A stretch of 64,000 nt of DNA from Neobacillus cucumis (GCF_016908975.1 NZ_JAFBEX010000008.1:210347-274346), one strand, 5' to 3'; shown: positions 1 to 9,267, numbered from the stretch's first letter. A program made the numbers and translations. The notes: generated by a model not told the origin, from the letters alone.

Positions 1-757
1 AGAAAACAATCCATTTATTCATTTCTTCAAAACGGTTTTTATTTTTATACCATTGAATGGATGAAAGTGTTTGAATGGTCACATACCATTTCATTCTTAG
101 TTTCAGATTTTCGGTAAGCTCCTTACCATAAAGCTTTAACCAGTCCTCCCAATTTTCTTCTGGGATGTACCAGTAAAGCAGTAAACCTAAATCAATGGCT
201 GGGTCGGAAATCATCGCACCATCCCAATCAATCAAATACAACTGGTTGTCTTCTGCAAGCAGCCAGTTGTTATGGTTGACATCTCCATGACAAACCACTT
301 TCTCATCACAGTTAACATTTAAGGCTTCCTCTTTAAGGAATTGTATCGCTTTTTGCGATTCAGGTAACGCGAGTACCTCTTTATCTAATTCCTTTAGAAC
401 CGACTGTAAAATAGGCTCAGGGTTTACAGGCGAATTCTCTATTCGGCTTAACATTCCAAGCATTGGTTCAGAACAGTGGATTTTCTTAAGCAATCTTGCA
501 ACACTTTCTTGGTTCATTTCTGAGGGATTTAACTCCCGGCCAGGTAGCCATTGCTGCGCTGTTATTACATCCCCGTTTTCCAATCGTTTTGTCCATACAA
601 GCTTTGGGACAATCCCTTCTGCTGATAACACTGCAAGGAATGGAGAGGAATTTCGCTTTAAAAATAGCCTTTGATCTTGGTATTCTGCATAAAAGGCTTC
701 TCCAGTTTTGCCTCCAGCTGGAGTAATCTCCCACTCTTGTCCTAGTAAATGTTCCAA
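1..757 (-). CDS. ytmP: YtmP-like phosphotransferase (choline/aminoglycoside kinase fold), 3' end outside window
   Basis: An open frame runs from a TTG start to the window edge (252 codons) with no stop, so the C-terminus is missing. It begins LEHLLGQEWEITPAGG; an AAGGTGAG ribosome site lies about 6 bases before the TTG. The Brenner-type catalytic loop HGDVNHNNW is followed by IDWDG, the metal-binding Asp region of the APH/choline kinase fold, so a cytoplasmic ATP-dependent small-molecule kinase is likely; the substrate cannot be read from sequence. In B. subtilis ytmP also neighbours amyX, which supports the name. Family confidence is high, specific function low. Confidence 0.85.
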   Translation of the reverse strand, partial: MEHLLGQEWEITPAGGKTGEAFYAEYQDQRLFLKRNSSPFLAVLSAEGIVPKLVWTKRLENGDVITAQQWLPGRELNPSEMNQESVARLLKKIHCSEPMLGMLSRIENSPVNPEPILQSVLKELDKEVLALPESQKAIQFLKEEALNVNCDEKVVCHGDVNHNNWLLAEDNQLYLIDWDGAMISDPAIDLGLLLYWYIPEENWEDWLKLYGKELTENLKLRMKWYVTIQTLSSIQWYKNKNRFEEMNKWIVF

Positions 758-880
758 AATTGCTCACCTTCAATTTATGCCGTTCTAATGGGCTTATTCC
801 TCTAATAATAAAAGAGGTAAAACCTGTGTTGCCGGAAGGTCTAGTAACCACAATTATCACAAAAGCACTTTTTTATAAAT

Positions 881-914
881 AAAAAAAAGCTATTGAACCA
901 TTGCACACAATAGC
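881..914 (-). terminator. Rho-independent terminator after amyX
   Basis: On the minus strand GCTATTG pairs with CAATAGC around a 12-base loop and is followed by a run of eight T. It lies about 55 bases past the pullulanase stop. Confidence 0.8.
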
Positions 915-969
915 CATCTTAATAAATTTTATCTCCTATTCCCTTTTTTCGTCAAGTAATCTTGAAAAA

Positions 970-3105
970 CTATTTTTTTAGCAAAACATTTAAAGAAACT
1001 GGTTCCAAGATATATTCGGGTGCCTTTTTGAATTCTTTCGCCGTTAATCCTGCAAACTGGTGGTTTGCTAAAATCCCCCATTCCCCTTCAGGAAGCGTCA
1101 TCGGCTGTGTTTGAGAAGAAGGGTTGATAACAAGAATGACTTCCTGACCAGAAAATTGATACAAACATCCAATCATTGGTGAGGGGAGGATCAGTTCTTG
1201 TGTGTGAGAACGAATTTCTTCCGAGGTGCGCATCCGAAAACAACTAAACTTCTGACGGATTTGAATCAGCCCTTGAATATACTCTACATTTGCCTTGAAG
1301 GTCATTTTTCGTTCCCAATCGAGCTGATTAACAGTATCTAATGAACGATAGCTATTTCCATCACCATGCTTTGTTCGAAAAAACTCCTGCCCACTGTGAA
1401 GAAAAGGGATCCCTTGTGATAACAGAACGATTCCTGTTGCAAGACGATGGTATTTTTCTCGAATCAATTGCCCCATGTCTGAATAGCAGCCTTCAAGTTT
1501 ATCCCATAGTGTATGGTTATCGTGACATTCTACATAATTGACGGATTGAGATGGTTGATTAAAAAGTCGAGTTCCCTTTTTGGTAAAGCCAATACTGCCG
1601 GTTAAAACCTCCATTGCGGCATCAACCAAATGCTCATTTCCTAAAGCATATCCTTTATCAAACAAATTAAAAGTGCTTCCTTTAATCGTATCTCTAAATT
1701 TATCATTAAACTGTCCAATTTGTGGAATCTTTGCTTGATTAGCAATGGTTGCCTTTTGTGCTGCAGGTAAAGGGGTATTCAGGTTCCATCCTTCGCCAAT
1801 AATCAGGACTCCATCAGCAAGACTGTCACAAGTCTTTTTCACTTCATTCATAGTAGTTACATCTAGAATCCCCATCAAATCAAATCTAAAACCATCAATA
1901 TGGTATTCCTCCAGCCAAAACATGACGGAATCAAGGATAAATTTCCGTACCATTCTTCGTTCTGAAGCCACATCATTCCCAACTCCGGTTCCGTTTGAGG
2001 GTAAACCAATTTCATTATGACGGAAGTAATAGCCTGGAACGATTTTTTCAAAAGAGGATTGTTCACGAATATAGACATGATTAAACACGACATCCATAAT
2101 GACTCGAAGCCCCATGCTGTGAATTTGATCAATTAATTTTTTTAACTCGTTGATTCGGGAATATGGATTGGATGGGTCGGTTGCATAGCTTCCCTCTGGA
2201 GCGTTAAAATGAAGTGGATTGTATCCCCAGTTATACTGTTTTGATGGATTTAATTCATCCACACCGGCAAAATCATTAAACGGGAGGAATTCCAGATGAG
2301 TTACTCCTAAATCTTTTACATAGGTTAAGCCTGTCGGTTCACCATCCTTCCCCTTGGTATTTAATTCCCCAGCCCCTAAATATAACCCCTTATGCTTAAC
2401 ACCGCTTCCCTGATGAATCGTAAAATCACGTATATGGGTTTCATAAATAATGGCATCCACTGGGTTTTCGAATGGAGGTAAGTTTGGTCTTGGTCTGCCA
2501 GTCTTTTCAAGTTTCACGATGACCCCTTGCTCTCCATTGGGAGTTACAGCCTTAGCATATGGGTCTACCGCGTCACGCCACTCTTGATTAACCAGTACAA
2601 GAAAGCTGTATTGATAATACTCCAAATCACGGTTAAGAGATATGGACCAAACGCCATTATGTTCGCGCTTCATTTTTATAATTTCTGAATAGCCATTAGC
2701 TGGGGAGCGCAATTTTAACTTAACCCCTGTTGCGGTGGGTGCCCATAGTTTAAAACAGGTTTGGCCAGTAGGAAAGGTTACCCCTAGGTCATCCCCTTCA
2801 TAATAAAATTGTTGATCAAATTGTTCAGTGCGGATGACTGCCCCTATTTGTAATTCCGTTTTCCCACCATGCTCATCAAAAATCCAATAGGGCTTTCCAA
2901 AGGAAAATTCCCCTTCAAACTGACAAATATATTTATTGTAATCCTCAATCTCCGTCTTATCTAAAATCTCTAACGATGTCTTTGCAGCATCTGCTGCCAT
3001 GAAAAACAATGAGGATAGTCCATGATGATATGAATAGGGAAGAAGAATAGTGACGATGTTCATTTCATCTAAGTAAGCAAAAAAATTCCTGTTAATAGAA
3101 TTCAT
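970..3105 (-). CDS. amyX: Type I pullulanase (glycogen/starch debranching enzyme)
   Basis: A 711-residue GH13 enzyme that hydrolyses alpha-1,6 branch points in pullulan, glycogen or limit dextrins. A CBM48-like domain lies at about 100-200. The pullulanase signature YNWGYNP is at 291-297, region I is DVVFNH (338-343), the nucleophile is D409 in GFRFDLMG, the acid/base is E438 in GEGW, and CHDNHT carries the transition-state Asp. There is no signal peptide, so it is probably intracellular, like B. subtilis AmyX of similar length. An AAGGAGAGGG ribosome site sits inside the end of the upstream lipid-kinase gene, which it overlaps by 14 bp. It would complement the glg operon at the other end of this window. 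Confidence 0.95.
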   Translation of the reverse strand: MNSINRNFFAYLDEMNIVTILLPYSYHHGLSSLFFMAADAAKTSLEILDKTEIEDYNKYICQFEGEFSFGKPYWIFDEHGGKTELQIGAVIRTEQFDQQFYYEGDDLGVTFPTGQTCFKLWAPTATGVKLKLRSPANGYSEIIKMKREHNGVWSISLNRDLEYYQYSFLVLVNQEWRDAVDPYAKAVTPNGEQGVIVKLEKTGRPRPNLPPFENPVDAIIYETHIRDFTIHQGSGVKHKGLYLGAGELNTKGKDGEPTGLTYVKDLGVTHLEFLPFNDFAGVDELNPSKQYNWGYNPLHFNAPEGSYATDPSNPYSRINELKKLIDQIHSMGLRVIMDVVFNHVYIREQSSFEKIVPGYYFRHNEIGLPSNGTGVGNDVASERRMVRKFILDSVMFWLEEYHIDGFRFDLMGILDVTTMNEVKKTCDSLADGVLIIGEGWNLNTPLPAAQKATIANQAKIPQIGQFNDKFRDTIKGSTFNLFDKGYALGNEHLVDAAMEVLTGSIGFTKKGTRLFNQPSQSVNYVECHDNHTLWDKLEGCYSDMGQLIREKYHRLATGIVLLSQGIPFLHSGQEFFRTKHGDGNSYRSLDTVNQLDWERKMTFKANVEYIQGLIQIRQKFSCFRMRTSEEIRSHTQELILPSPMIGCLYQFSGQEVILVINPSSQTQPMTLPEGEWGILANHQFAGLTAKEFKKAPEYILEPVSLNVLLKK

Positions 3106-4075
3106 TCGATTCCCTCTCCTTCAAATCAGCTTCTTCCTTCCCTTGGCTTCTAGATAACACCTCTAAGGCTTTCGCTTGAAGGTGAATCGAAAGTGGGGTA
3201 AATCCGATATGTTCTCCGTCTGCATGGACATATTGTGTTCTCGATGATTGAATGGTAATATTTTTCCCCCTAAAAGTTTTTACTTCCTTAAAATGTATAT
3301 GCCTTCCCCAAAACACACTAAGGAAAACCATTAAAAGCTTCCATCTTGGTAATTGGTGGACAATTGTAATATCAAAAAGACCGTCATCCGGCTCTGCTTC
3401 CGGTGATATTTTCATTCCACCGCCATAAAACGGCTGGTTGGAAACAGTTACAAACCATGTTTGTTCAAATATATGCTTATTCCCGTCAATTGATAAATCA
3501 AATGTTGCAGTTTTATAGGTAAATACAGTTTTTAATAGAAAAAAGACATAAACCAGCCTTCCTAAGGACCATTTATTTAACCATGCTTTTATTCGAGATT
3601 GGTTTGCTTCATAAGAAATAATGGCATCAAAACCTGCACCGAGATTATTAATAAAATAATGTTCCTTTTTTTCATTGATCACCGCTTTACCGATATCGAT
3701 TTTACGCCCTGGCTGCTTTTGCAAGCGCAGAATAACTTTTAGAGCTTCTATTGGATCGATTGGAATAAGAAACCCTCTAGAAAAGTCATTTCCTGAACCA
3801 CCAGGTATAAATCCAAGAGGAATTTTTTGATCATGAGCAATCCCATTAAGCACTTCATGAAGGGTTCCGTCTCCACCTACCGCAATTATGAGCTTTTCCT
3901 GTTGATTTTTCTCGGCAATCTGTTTGGCAAGGGACTGAGCATGACCAGGATATTCAGTAAAAAAAGCTAGATAGTGGATCTGCTCCAGCTTCAGTTTTGA
4001 CTCTACTTCTTTCCATACATTTAAACAGTAACCATTTCTAGCGTTAGGATTAATGATAAAATAAATTTGTTTCAT
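3092..4075 (-). CDS. ytlR: YtlR-like diacylglycerol/sphingosine kinase-family lipid kinase
   Basis: A 327-residue protein of the DAGK catalytic (YegS/DgkB-like) family. The nucleotide-binding GGDGT motif is at 67-71, preceded by an N-terminal strand IYFIINPNA and followed by GFIPGGSGNDFSRG (88-101). The C-terminal half is the beta-sandwich lipid-binding domain. The ATG at 4075 was preferred over an in-frame GTG nine bases upstream because AAAGGTGGG overlaps the GTG but is well placed for the ATG. It is translationally linked to amyX. The lipid substrate is not evident; undecaprenol or diacylglycerol are both possible for the family. Confidence 0.88.
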   Translation of the reverse strand: MKQIYFIINPNARNGYCLNVWKEVESKLKLEQIHYLAFFTEYPGHAQSLAKQIAEKNQQEKLIIAVGGDGTLHEVLNGIAHDQKIPLGFIPGGSGNDFSRGFLIPIDPIEALKVILRLQKQPGRKIDIGKAVINEKKEHYFINNLGAGFDAIISYEANQSRIKAWLNKWSLGRLVYVFFLLKTVFTYKTATFDLSIDGNKHIFEQTWFVTVSNQPFYGGGMKISPEAEPDDGLFDITIVHQLPRWKLLMVFLSVFWGRHIHFKEVKTFRGKNITIQSSRTQYVHADGEHIGFTPLSIHLQAKALEVLSRSQGKEEADLKERESNEFY

Positions 4076-4100
4076 ATGACCCACCTTTACATTCCAACTT

Positions 4101-4670
4101 CTATGATTTCAATGGGAATATGGTGACTGCTTCATATTTTGGCGTTTGGTTGAGATGTGTTTGATACACTACCACATCTTTCGCTTGGAAAGGTAATGGT
4201 TCCGGCTGCAATCCATGCCAAACATTTAATAAATCAGTTTGAAATTCCCCCGTTCCCTTCCACTTCCTAGCTAAGGTAATATGAGGCCTAAATGGTCGAG
4301 TTTCTAGTACAAATCCTGCCTTCAGACATGCTTGAAATACTTTTTTTCTACTATTTATCAATTCTTCACTATTCTCTGTATCAGCCCAAAAGACTCGGGG
4401 AGAATCTTCCTTCCCGAAAAAACCTAGTTTGTTTATTTTTAATGTAAATGACTCTTCACTATGTAATGCCTCTTTAACATACGTTTCAGCCAACTTAAGT
4501 TTCTCTGGTTCTGCCGCTCCTAAAAAAGCTAAAGTGATATGTAAATCCATAGGATGCACCCACCGGCTGAAAGGAAGTGTTTCTTGTAATTTTTCAAGAT
4601 GATTCTTCATAATCCGTTTTGTTTCTTCAGGGATTCTTACAGCGAAGAAAAAATGGGGTTGTTGATTCAT
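4101..4670 (-). CDS. thpR: RNA 2',3'-cyclic phosphodiesterase / 2'-5' RNA ligase family (ThpR, YtlP)
   Basis: This 189-residue protein has the two HxTx motifs that define the 2H phosphoesterase superfamily: HIT at 44-46 and HIT at 130-132, each within an HITLA context. The family opens 2',3'-cyclic phosphates on RNA ends and was first named for 2'-5' ligation. It is the likely first gene of the ytlP-ytlR-amyX run, 25 bp before ytlR. The ribosome site AAAGGA is somewhat far (12 bases) from the ATG. B. subtilis ytlP occupies the same neighbourhood. Confidence 0.9.
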   Translation of the reverse strand: MNQQPHFFFAVRIPEETKRIMKNHLEKLQETLPFSRWVHPMDLHITLAFLGAAEPEKLKLAETYVKEALHSEESFTLKINKLGFFGKEDSPRVFWADTENSEELINSRKKVFQACLKAGFVLETRPFRPHITLARKWKGTGEFQTDLLNVWHGLQPEPLPFQAKDVVVYQTHLNQTPKYEAVTIFPLKS

Positions 4671-4784
4671 TCATCATCACAATCCTTTTTTTAATTTTAA
4701 TCTATTTTGACCCAATTGTACCTACAATCAAACCGGTAATTAGGCGATATTTTTTACATTGTGTATTATTTTCTTTATGATAAT

Positions 4785-4920
4785 AGAAAAGCGGAAGCGC
4801 CTTGACCAGGGGCGCAAGGCTACAGACGAGCCGGCGAGAAGGCTGCACTTTAGCCTGCTTGACGGATTGGCTGTAGACCTCTGAGCCCCTAGGCGCTGAA
4901 GCTGGACAATTCTAAAAGTC
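4785..4920. repeat. Long-hairpin intergenic repeat, copy 1
   Basis: A palindromic block of about 135 bp between the divergent ytlP and ytkP genes. It opens AAAAGCGGAAGCGCC and closes AGGCGCTGAAGCTGGACAA. Outer arms GCGCC/GGCGC enclose GGGGC/GCCCC-type arms and an inner stem-loop around GAAGGCTGCACTTTAGCCTGC. Six more relatives occur in the window (9268, 16093, 24124, 32345, 45976, 49609). No coding potential. Confidence 0.8.
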
Positions 4921-4950
4921 TTAAAATTACGTTTAGAAGGGAAAGCCCAA

Positions 4951-5880
4951 ATGAGAGTTGTTAACAATATTGCTGAATTGATTGGAGAAACACCGCTTGT
5001 GAAACTAAATCGCTTTGCAGCTAAAGAGGGGGCCTCCGTTTATTTAAAACTGGAATATTTTAACCCAAGCAAAAGCGTGAAGGACAGGGCTGCCTATAAT
5101 ATGATTGTTCAAGCAGAGAAAAGCGGCAAGTTGCAAAAGGGTTCCACTATCATTGAACCGACAAGCGGCAACACAGGAATCGGCATTGCCATGAACGCAG
5201 CCGCAAGAGGTTATCAAGCTATTATCGTGATGCCTGATACCATGACAAAGGAACGAATTAGTCTTCTAACAGCATATGGTGCAAAGGTTGTCCTCACTCC
5301 AGGGGATAAAAAAATGCCCGGTGCGATTGAGAAAGCAATTGAATTAGCTAGCGTGATCCCTAATAGTTTTATCCCGATGCAATTTGAAAATCAAGCAAAT
5401 CCTGATGCTCATAGACAATCTACTGCCCTTGAAATTTTTGAGGCTATGAAGGAAATCGGTAAACCACTCTCAGCTTTCGTTGCCACAGCCGGAACCGGTG
5501 GTACGATCACTGGAACGGGGGAAGCCCTAAAAGCGTATTATCAAGATTTATCCGTTCATGTAGTCGAACCAAAGGGATCTCCAGTATTATCTGGCGGAAA
5601 ACCTGGTAAACATAAACTTGTTGGTACAAGTCCTGGGTTTATTCCAGACATTCTTAATCAACACGTATACGATGAAATTCATCCCATTTCAGATGAGAAC
5701 GCATATGAAATAACAAGAAGATTAGCCAAAGAGGAAGGAATTTTGGTTGGTCCTTCGTCAGGGGCTGCTTGCTTTGCTGCATTAGAGGTAGCCAAACGCT
5801 TCACTCCAGAGGATGTCGTGGTTTGTATTGCTTGTGATACCGGTGAACGGTATCTATCTAGTGATTTGTTTCAGTACTAA
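4951..5880 (+). CDS. ytkP: Cysteine synthase-like PLP enzyme (YtkP)
   Basis: A 309-residue fold-type II PLP enzyme of the O-acetylserine sulfhydrylase / cystathionine beta-synthase group. The Schiff-base lysine is K44 in PSKSVKDRAA, the substrate loop TSGNTG is at 71-76, the phosphate-binding glycine loop is GTGGTITGTGE, and GPSSGAA is near the C-terminus. It would replace the acetyl group of O-acetylserine with sulfide or a related thiol. The ribosome site AGAAGGGAAAG precedes the ATG. It is monocistronic, bounded by a strong terminator. In B. subtilis ytkP sits at this place beside ytlP and is not the main CysK, so its exact donor or acceptor is uncertain. Confidence 0.9.
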   Translation: MRVVNNIAELIGETPLVKLNRFAAKEGASVYLKLEYFNPSKSVKDRAAYNMIVQAEKSGKLQKGSTIIEPTSGNTGIGIAMNAAARGYQAIIVMPDTMTKERISLLTAYGAKVVLTPGDKKMPGAIEKAIELASVIPNSFIPMQFENQANPDAHRQSTALEIFEAMKEIGKPLSAFVATAGTGGTITGTGEALKAYYQDLSVHVVEPKGSPVLSGGKPGKHKLVGTSPGFIPDILNQHVYDEIHPISDENAYEITRRLAKEEGILVGPSSGAACFAALEVAKRFTPEDVVVCIACDTGERYLSSDLFQY

Positions 5881-5913
5881 ACTCTTATTCACAAACGCTA
5901 AAACTATGTAGAC

Positions 5914-5949
5914 AAAAAGACGTGATCACTTTAGCACGTCTTTTTGTCT
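5914..5949 (+). terminator. Terminator after ytkP
   Basis: AAAAAGACGTG pairs with CACGTCTTTTT around a 10-base loop, 33 bases after the stop codon. Confidence 0.88.
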
Positions 5950-6299
5950 TTTCAGAAAATCTCTCTATTTTAACTAAAAATTCAAATAAATTATCATAAA
6001 ACAAGGACCTACGCCCATATTCTAAAGTATGAAATAATGTAGGAGGTGAGAAAACAAGCGGTTTTCCATTAATTACCGAAGAATTTTTTGACTTTTTTAC
6101 TATATTGGTAGAAATTTTCTGAATTTATGGGTACAATAAGGTTAGATGTATGACATCTAAGTGTATCCTCAGTAACATTCCATTAAAGGAGATGTCTGCG
6201 CGGAAAAGAAACTACATATTTCTTGAAGAGTCTTCTTCAAATAGGCTGTCGGTAGATGGATTAAGCCATAGGTTTGAAATTAGGATAGGGAGTGGTTCT
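5950..6299. other. Non-coding stretch before ytzE
   Basis: About 350 bases with no convincing gene. A good ribosome-like AGGAGGTGAG occurs near 6042 but is followed only by an 8-codon GTG frame. An in-frame extension of ytzE to 6150 exists but has no ribosome site and does not look like protein of this family. The TTGACT near 6089 has no well-placed -10 box. Confidence 0.5.
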
Positions 6300-6521
6300 T
6301 TGAAACCTTCAACTAACCGGATGTTAAACCGCATCAAATGTATCTACATGTTTATCAGAAATAACGGCACTGTTACGACGCAAGAACTTGTAGAGGAATT
6401 TGGTATCACTCCTCGAACCATACAACGAGATTTAAATGTCTTAGCCTATAATGACTTGGTCATAAGTCCAAGCCGCGGAAAATGGACAACGACACAAAAG
6501 AAAGTCAAGATGTCATCTTAA
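6300..6521 (+). CDS. ytzE: Small DeoR-type HTH transcriptional regulator (YtzE)
   Basis: A 73-residue protein made almost only of a DeoR/HTH_11 winged-helix domain: helix MLNRIKCIYMFI, then TTQELVEEFGITPRTIQRDL as the helix-turn-helix, then the wing SPSRGKW. No effector domain is present. The TTG start (LKPSTNRM) was chosen because GGGAGTGG lies four bases upstream and the length matches the small YtzE family; the same frame stays open back to 6150. Its targets are unknown. A strong terminator follows. Confidence 0.85.
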   Translation: MKPSTNRMLNRIKCIYMFIRNNGTVTTQELVEEFGITPRTIQRDLNVLAYNDLVISPSRGKWTTTQKKVKMSS

Positions 6522-6547
6522 TTTAAAGAAACTAACCAATCAGCATA

Positions 6548-6578
6548 AAAAAGCATGCGATTTTATCGCGTGCTTTTT
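6548..6578 (+). terminator. Terminator after ytzE
   Basis: AAAAAGCATGCG and CGCGTGCTTTTT form a 12-bp stem with one G-T pair and a 7-base loop, ending in five T. Confidence 0.85.
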
Positions 6579-6623
6579 ACATTTTATATCACCTTTTATC
6601 CTTTAGCAATACTTCTAATCTAT

Positions 6624-6651
6624 TTGACAAGAATAATAATTATGATATATT
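6624..6651 (+). promoter_or_regulatory. Sigma-A-type promoter for the permease
   Basis: TTGACA at 6624 and TATATT at 6646, spacer 16 bases, 63 bases before the permease start. Confidence 0.65.
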
Positions 6652-6713
6652 AATATAGAAAGTTACTTTAACGCTTAAAAGCGTCTAAGCAAAAAAGAAA
6701 AGTAGGTACATAT

Positions 6714-8057
6714 ATGAAAAATAATCAGCAGCAAAATTTACAAAAGGGGCTCATGCCGCGGCACGTCCAGTTTATCGCCCTTGCTGGAATGATCGGAACA
6801 GGAATTTTCAAAGGGAGTGCTGATACGCTAAATATTGCCGGACCCAGTGTTATTGTCGCCTATTTAATTGGAGGATTATTATTATTCATTATTATGGCAG
6901 CATTAGGGGAAATGGCGCTCGCATTTCCAAACATAAACGTTCAGCATTTAGTGAACAAAGCATTTGGATTCCAAGTTTCCTATCTCATCGGATGGCTATA
7001 TTGGATTAACTGGATTCTCGTCACGGTGGTTGAATTATTAGCAGCAGGAAGTTTTCTTCAATTTTGGTTTCCTTCTGTTCCATTATGGCTGTTAAGCTTT
7101 CTATGTGCTGTTATCATTGTTGGCATCAATTTATTCCAAGTCAAATATTATGGTGAGTTGGAATTTTGGTTTGCCGGAATTAAAATTATTGCCTTGATAG
7201 CCTTTATAATCCTGGGATTATTACTTCTTTTAGGATTAATTCCAAGTAATATTCAAGATCCAATCTCTAACTTTACAGAACACGGCGGCTTTTTCCCGCA
7301 TGGACTAAGCGGAACATTTAGTGCATTCTTAGTTGTTATGTTTTCTTATGGCGGTGCTGAATTAATTGGAGTTGCGGTTACAGAAACAAAGGATGCAGAA
7401 CGTGTCTTACCTAAAATTATCAAAGGCGCAGTCTGGCGCGTCATCATTTTTTATGTTTTCCCCATCATTATCATTTGCGGGATGATGCCTTGGAATAAAG
7501 TGACTGGGCAGGACAGTCCATTTGTTCAGGTTTTCAGTAGTACAGGCTTACCTGGGGCAGCGCATATAATAAACTTTGTCCTGTTAACAGCTGTTCTTTC
7601 AGCAGCCAATTCTGGTATTTATGCTACCTCTAGAACCTTATTTTCAATGGCTCAAAGTGAGGTAGCACCAAAGGTTCTTGCAAAAGTTTCCTCTAAAGGC
7701 ATACCAGTGACCGGAATTATGTTGACAAGTATTTTTATTTTAGCGGGTGTTTATTTAGCGTACTTAACACCAAGCCAGGTCATTGGTTACTTAATGACAA
7801 TCCCTGGTTTTACGGTCATGATTATTTGGATAGGCATTTGTGCCGCCCAGTTAAAATTAAGACCGCATTATAAAAATCAACCTGCCTTTAAAGTGAAATG
7901 GTTCCCTTATTCTACTATCTTTGCCCTTATATCATTAAGTATCATTTTTATTGGATTCCTCTTTAATGCAAATAATCTGATTGGGACTATTGTTAGTGTT
8001 GGAACCATTGCCGTTTTAGTCATTCTATCCTTTAAATACAGGAAACCTAAAAGGTAA
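6714..8057 (+). CDS. Amino-acid permease, APC superfamily
   Basis: A 447-residue polytopic membrane protein with about 12 hydrophobic segments. The first helix carries the APC unwound motif GMIGTGIFKGS, and EMALAFPN follows helix 2; a later segment reads SYGGAELIGVAVTETKDAERV, typical of the AAT branch. It should catalyse proton- or sodium-coupled uptake of an amino acid; the substrate cannot be deduced. It has its own promoter and terminator, so it is monocistronic. The ribosome site (AAGTAGG) is weak compared with its neighbours. It is not part of the B. subtilis order here, so probably an accessory insertion. Confidence 0.88.
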   Translation: MKNNQQQNLQKGLMPRHVQFIALAGMIGTGIFKGSADTLNIAGPSVIVAYLIGGLLLFIIMAALGEMALAFPNINVQHLVNKAFGFQVSYLIGWLYWINWILVTVVELLAAGSFLQFWFPSVPLWLLSFLCAVIIVGINLFQVKYYGELEFWFAGIKIIALIAFIILGLLLLLGLIPSNIQDPISNFTEHGGFFPHGLSGTFSAFLVVMFSYGGAELIGVAVTETKDAERVLPKIIKGAVWRVIIFYVFPIIIICGMMPWNKVTGQDSPFVQVFSSTGLPGAAHIINFVLLTAVLSAANSGIYATSRTLFSMAQSEVAPKVLAKVSSKGIPVTGIMLTSIFILAGVYLAYLTPSQVIGYLMTIPGFTVMIIWIGICAAQLKLRPHYKNQPAFKVKWFPYSTIFALISLSIIFIGFLFNANNLIGTIVSVGTIAVLVILSFKYRKPKR

Positions 8058-8082
8058 TTAAATAATAGCTTAGGATGTATCC

Positions 8083-8129
8083 AAAAAAATGGAGAGTGAT
8101 TCAATTTGAATCAACTCTCCATTTTTTTC
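8083..8129. terminator. Bidirectional terminator between permease and DUF4405-like gene
   Basis: AAAAAAATGGAGAGT pairs with ACTCTCCATTTTTTT, with further GATTCAA/TTGAATC pairing inside. A and T runs on both sides let it serve both convergent genes. Confidence 0.88.
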
Positions 8130-8182
8130 ATATAAGGAAGTTTGTCCAAGAGTGTTTAAGAAATGTCTCACGCAGTGGCTAA

Positions 8183-9052
8183 TTATTTTCCTTTTCCTTT
8201 TTTCTTTTTCCTTCCGAATAGTTTTTTCAGATAATACGTAATGATTACAAATACAAACATCATCCCAGTGTAAGTTCCAATAACTCCAAGGGCATTAGAT
8301 GACCCGCCGCCGTCGTGTCCATTCATTTCAGCTTTAAAGTCCTGAGCACTATTTGCATTCTGTGTAGAGCTTTGAGCCGTACTATTTGTAGTAGTTTGTT
8401 CCGAGCCTTGAGCCGTGACACCATCAGGACCATGGAATCCCCCGCCATCGTGACCTTCTATATTTTGAGTGCTGCTACTGCCAAAGACAGAAGTTACCCC
8501 TGATAGCTGGTTCACAAAACCGTGGCTATTCATTTCGTACACTCCAAACACAAGGATAAGCACCGTTAATCCTCTTGCTGCATATCGCCCCCATGCGAAT
8601 GTGGTTTTGATCCGCCAGATTTTGTTCCATACATTCACAACCCACTGCCAGTGTAACCCGACATGAACACCTATTAAGACTAAAGTTAGGTAGGAGACCG
8701 CAATATGGGTAACATGGAACCATCCTTGGTTCGTAACTTGGATATTTGGAAAAACGACTTTGGAAATAAGAATTCCACTTATGATAACAAAAGTCATGCA
8801 AATCAATAACAACAAATTTAACGCATAACTGCCTCTTAAATTCCATTGTAATTTTCTATCAAATATCTTACGTGTTACATTTACGACCCATTTCCAGTTT
8901 AAAAATATATGGGTAAAATACATGACTGCAAAGACCAGCCCTGCTATTTCGTGAAAGGACTGACCTCCCAAAACCCTTTTATTAAAAAACAATACAAACA
9001 ATACAGCCATTAATAAATCTAAGGAAAATTTAATATAATTAATTTTTTTCAA
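8183..9052 (-). CDS. DUF4405-like six-helix membrane protein with HDGGG-rich exposed loop
   Basis: A 289-residue protein starting at TTG (LKKINYIKF), nine bases after AGGGGC; the frame stays open to a GTG at 9139 that lacks a ribosome site. Six membrane segments are visible. Helix 2 has H...H (HEIAGLVFAVMYFTHIFLNW) and helix 4 has H...H...H (HVTHIAVSYLTLVLIGVHVG), a pattern like cytochrome b561 or ferric-reductase haem binding, so a membrane redox role is inferred. Between helices 5 and 6 lies a Ser/Thr/Gln/Asn-rich low-complexity loop flanked by two HDGGG motifs (GHDGGGFHG, GHDGGGSS). The C-terminus is highly basic. Function unproven. Confidence 0.75.
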   Translation of the reverse strand: MKKINYIKFSLDLLMAVLFVLFFNKRVLGGQSFHEIAGLVFAVMYFTHIFLNWKWVVNVTRKIFDRKLQWNLRGSYALNLLLLICMTFVIISGILISKVVFPNIQVTNQGWFHVTHIAVSYLTLVLIGVHVGLHWQWVVNVWNKIWRIKTTFAWGRYAARGLTVLILVFGVYEMNSHGFVNQLSGVTSVFGSSSTQNIEGHDGGGFHGPDGVTAQGSEQTTTNSTAQSSTQNANSAQDFKAEMNGHDGGGSSNALGVIGTYTGMMFVFVIITYYLKKLFGRKKKKGKGK

Positions 9053-9267
9053 TGGAAATCGCCCCTGGTCTTCCACAAATTTTTTTCGAATAAAGTTAAT
9101 ATTTTTGATTTCTAAATCAGAGGTGGGATTCTCCACCAATTTGATGTTATGTACACTTGGTTTTGATTTTTAGGAATCAGACTACATTGCCTCCCTTCAC
9201 TTCCCAAACATCGTATCAATTTAAGCTGAAGTCCACTTGAAGGTTGGCTGAAAGTTTGCTGAAAGAT

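Noticed and set aside
486..860. 124-residue minus-strand frame near the left end
   Set aside because: It lies in another frame of the YtmP-like gene, which has the kinase motifs and a good ribosome site.
6150..6299. N-terminal extension of YtzE
   Set aside because: No ribosome site at 6150, composition unlike the DeoR domain, and the TTG at 6300 gives the usual short length.
9053..9139. Upstream GTG start of the DUF4405-like protein
   Set aside because: No ribosome site; the TTG at 9052 has AGGGGC at proper distance and is followed directly by the first membrane helix.
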